Source: Candidatus Arcticimaribacter sp. (GTDB taxonomy: Bacteria; Bacteroidota; Bacteroidia; Flavobacteriales; Flavobacteriaceae). Taken from it: a DNA stretch of 31,266 nucleotides. The stretch lies in NCBI GenBank assembly GCA_011526275.1, contig WTJP01000072.1:13104-44369 (forward strand), in the 5' to 3' direction. The notes beneath the pieces are model-generated. The model did not search any database. It worked only from the letters and a program-made list of their open reading frames with translations, and had not been told where the DNA came from. The translations under genes and the position numbers were made by a program. Shown here piece by piece: positions 30,388 to 31,266 of this stretch (positions within the stretch are counted from its first letter, which is position 1; every line of letters starts with the position of its first letter).

Positions 30388-30951
30388 ATGAAAACCAATA
30401 CTTTTCTTACCGAAGCCCTCCTTGCGCTTCAGCAAGAAGGTACTCTTTTGTATCCCACCGATACCATTTGGGGGATTGGTGGAGACGCGCGTTCCACAGC
30501 GGTGGTTGAAAAAGTATATGCCTTAAAACAACGTGCCGACAGCAAAGCCTTGATTTGCTTAGTTGCCAATCAAAGCATGTTGGAAGCTTATGTGGGGGAG
30601 ATTCACCCCAGCCTATTGCCCTACCTTGAGGGGGAACGCCCTACCACAGTCATTTACCCTAATGTAAAGGGCATAAGCAAGCGTTTGTGTGCTGCCGATG
30701 GCAGTGTAGGTATGCGGATTGCCAAGGACGATTTTTGTCGGGAATTGATTGAAGCCTTGGGTGCGCCACTCATTTCTACTTCGGCCAACATAAGCGGGCA
30801 AGCTAGTCCGGGCTCTTTTGACGAAGTGGCCGTTGAGATAAAAGAAGGAGTAGATCACATAGTCGCTTACCGACAAGCGGAAAAGCAAAGCACGGCCTCC
30901 CGCATCATCCGCTTAAGCCAAAACAATGAAATTGAAGTTCTTCGACCCTAA
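30388..30951 (+). CDS. Sua5/YciO/YrdC-family protein (L-threonylcarbamoyladenylate synthase)
   Basis: TsaC/Sua5 enzymes make threonylcarbamoyl-AMP from threonine, bicarbonate and ATP, the first step of the t6A37 modification of ANN-decoding tRNAs. The 187-aa protein consists of the YrdC domain alone (the Sua5 C-terminal domain is absent). Recognisable are LYPTDTIWGIGG (21-32), ALKQRADSKALICLV and the SxxxSANxSG motif as STSANISG. TsaC and the less understood YciO share this fold, so naming is kept at family level. It is 7 nt after dapD and its stop overlaps the next ATG by one base. Confidence 0.92.
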   Translation: MKTNTFLTEALLALQQEGTLLYPTDTIWGIGGDARSTAVVEKVYALKQRADSKALICLVANQSMLEAYVGEIHPSLLPYLEGERPTTVIYPNVKGISKRLCAADGSVGMRIAKDDFCRELIEALGAPLISTSANISGQASPGSFDEVAVEIKEGVDHIVAYRQAEKQSTASRIIRLSQNNEIEVLRP

Positions 30952-31266
30952 TGCAACTCCACACCGATTTTAGCGCTGTATTGACCCAAGCGGTCTTTCA
31001 ACATCTCAAAGCGGCAGCAGCCGAATTGGGGCTAGAAACTTATGTGGTAGGTGGCTTTGTACGCGATCATGTATTGGGGCGTAAAAAAGAGCAAACCGAT
31101 ATCGACTTTGTCTGTGTAGGCTCGGGTATAGCCCTAGCCAAAGCGGTACAAAAACGATTGCCGAAAGCAGCGAAAATCTCCGTCTTTAAAACCTATGGCA
31201 CGGCCATGATAAAGTTTGAAGGCATGGAATTGGAATTTGTTGGGGCCCGCAAAGAATCGTACAGCG
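30951..31266 (+). CDS. CCA-adding-type tRNA nucleotidyltransferase (3' end outside window)
   Basis: The first 105 codons start with an ATG overlapping the previous stop (TAATG). They encode the head of a class II nucleotidyltransferase: VVGGFVRDHVLG (32-43), the Mg-binding D-x-D in QTDIDFVCVG, and ISVFKTYGTAMIKFEGMELEFVGARKESYS. The family covers tRNA CCA-adding enzymes and poly(A) polymerases, which cannot be separated from this part; Bacteroidota normally carry a CCA-adding enzyme, and the neighbouring Sua5 gene also acts on tRNA. The frame leaves the window intact, with no frameshift. Confidence 0.92.
   Translation, partial: MQLHTDFSAVLTQAVFQHLKAAAAELGLETYVVGGFVRDHVLGRKKEQTDIDFVCVGSGIALAKAVQKRLPKAAKISVFKTYGTAMIKFEGMELEFVGARKESYS

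Noticed and set aside
1..31266. tRNA or rRNA genes, CRISPR array, insertion sequence, prophage, secretion or defence island
   Set aside because: Looked for on both strands; no cloverleaf with a T-loop consensus, no regularly spaced repeat, no transposase or integrase frame. Gene content is core housekeeping.

Overview
The window reads as a stretch of a chromosome from a member of the class Flavobacteriia (Bacteroidota), probably Flavobacteriaceae or a close relative. The grounds are: a GldI-type gliding-motility lipoprotein; families largely found in this phylum (DUF3810, DUF5606, the OstA-like LptA relative, the ~1000 aa plus ~430 aa amidohydrolase pair, a small membrane protein beside ribH); the gene order rsh-fur-purA-ostA-like; and repeated use of the Bacteroidota -7 promoter box (TAnnTTTG) with few Shine-Dalgarno sites. 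Nearly all of it is dense core genome. I see no tRNA, rRNA, CRISPR, prophage or insertion sequence.

Layout: (1) 1-2745, minus strand: a YfgM-like TPR membrane protein, ribH, a small membrane protein and the N-terminal part of mutL (cut by the left edge). (2) 2826-4648, plus: recF, a lipocalin-like lipoprotein and a DUF721/DciA-like gene, meeting ndk (minus) tail to tail on a shared CTAG. (3) 5178-7852, plus: DHH phosphoesterase, gldI and a lipoprotein that fuses a cyclophilin to an FKBP domain, closed by a strong terminator at 7872-7901. (4) 7917-8927: DUF3810 membrane protein with an HExxH motif. (5) 8971-14029: two secreted amidohydrolase-family proteins and a SpoU/TrmH rRNA/tRNA methyltransferase. 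(6) 14075-20844: bifunctional-type Rel/SpoT, a Fur-family regulator without CxxC motifs, purA, an OstA-like protein and a class III aminotransferase. (7) 20925-26896: TPR protein, two overlapping DUF368 (PopT-family polyprenyl-phosphate transporter) paralogues, aroE and a DUF349 repeat protein. (8) 26897-27265: the only long non-coding stretch, with a start-less open frame framed by an imperfect 19-bp direct repeat. (9) 29482-27266, minus: ruvX, def, DUF5606 and mazG. (10) 29574-31266, plus: dapD, a Sua5/YrdC protein and the 5' part of a CCA-adding-type nucleotidyltransferase (cut by the right edge).

Common themes are DNA maintenance (mutL, recF, DciA-like, ruvX), nucleotide and alarmone metabolism (ndk, purA, Rel, mazG), envelope biogenesis and protein folding outside the cytoplasm (GldI, the dual immunophilin, OstA-like, the DUF368 pair, dapD) and translation (def, Sua5, CCA enzyme, SpoU methyltransferase). 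I did not find a convincing undescribed system. The points most worth a second look are the startless ORF with flanking repeats at 27006-27240, the amidohydrolase set in which only one of three units keeps its metal ligands, the zinc-site-poor Fur, the tandem DUF368 pair with a substituted key residue, and -7 boxes placed so close to start codons that leaderless transcripts are expected.
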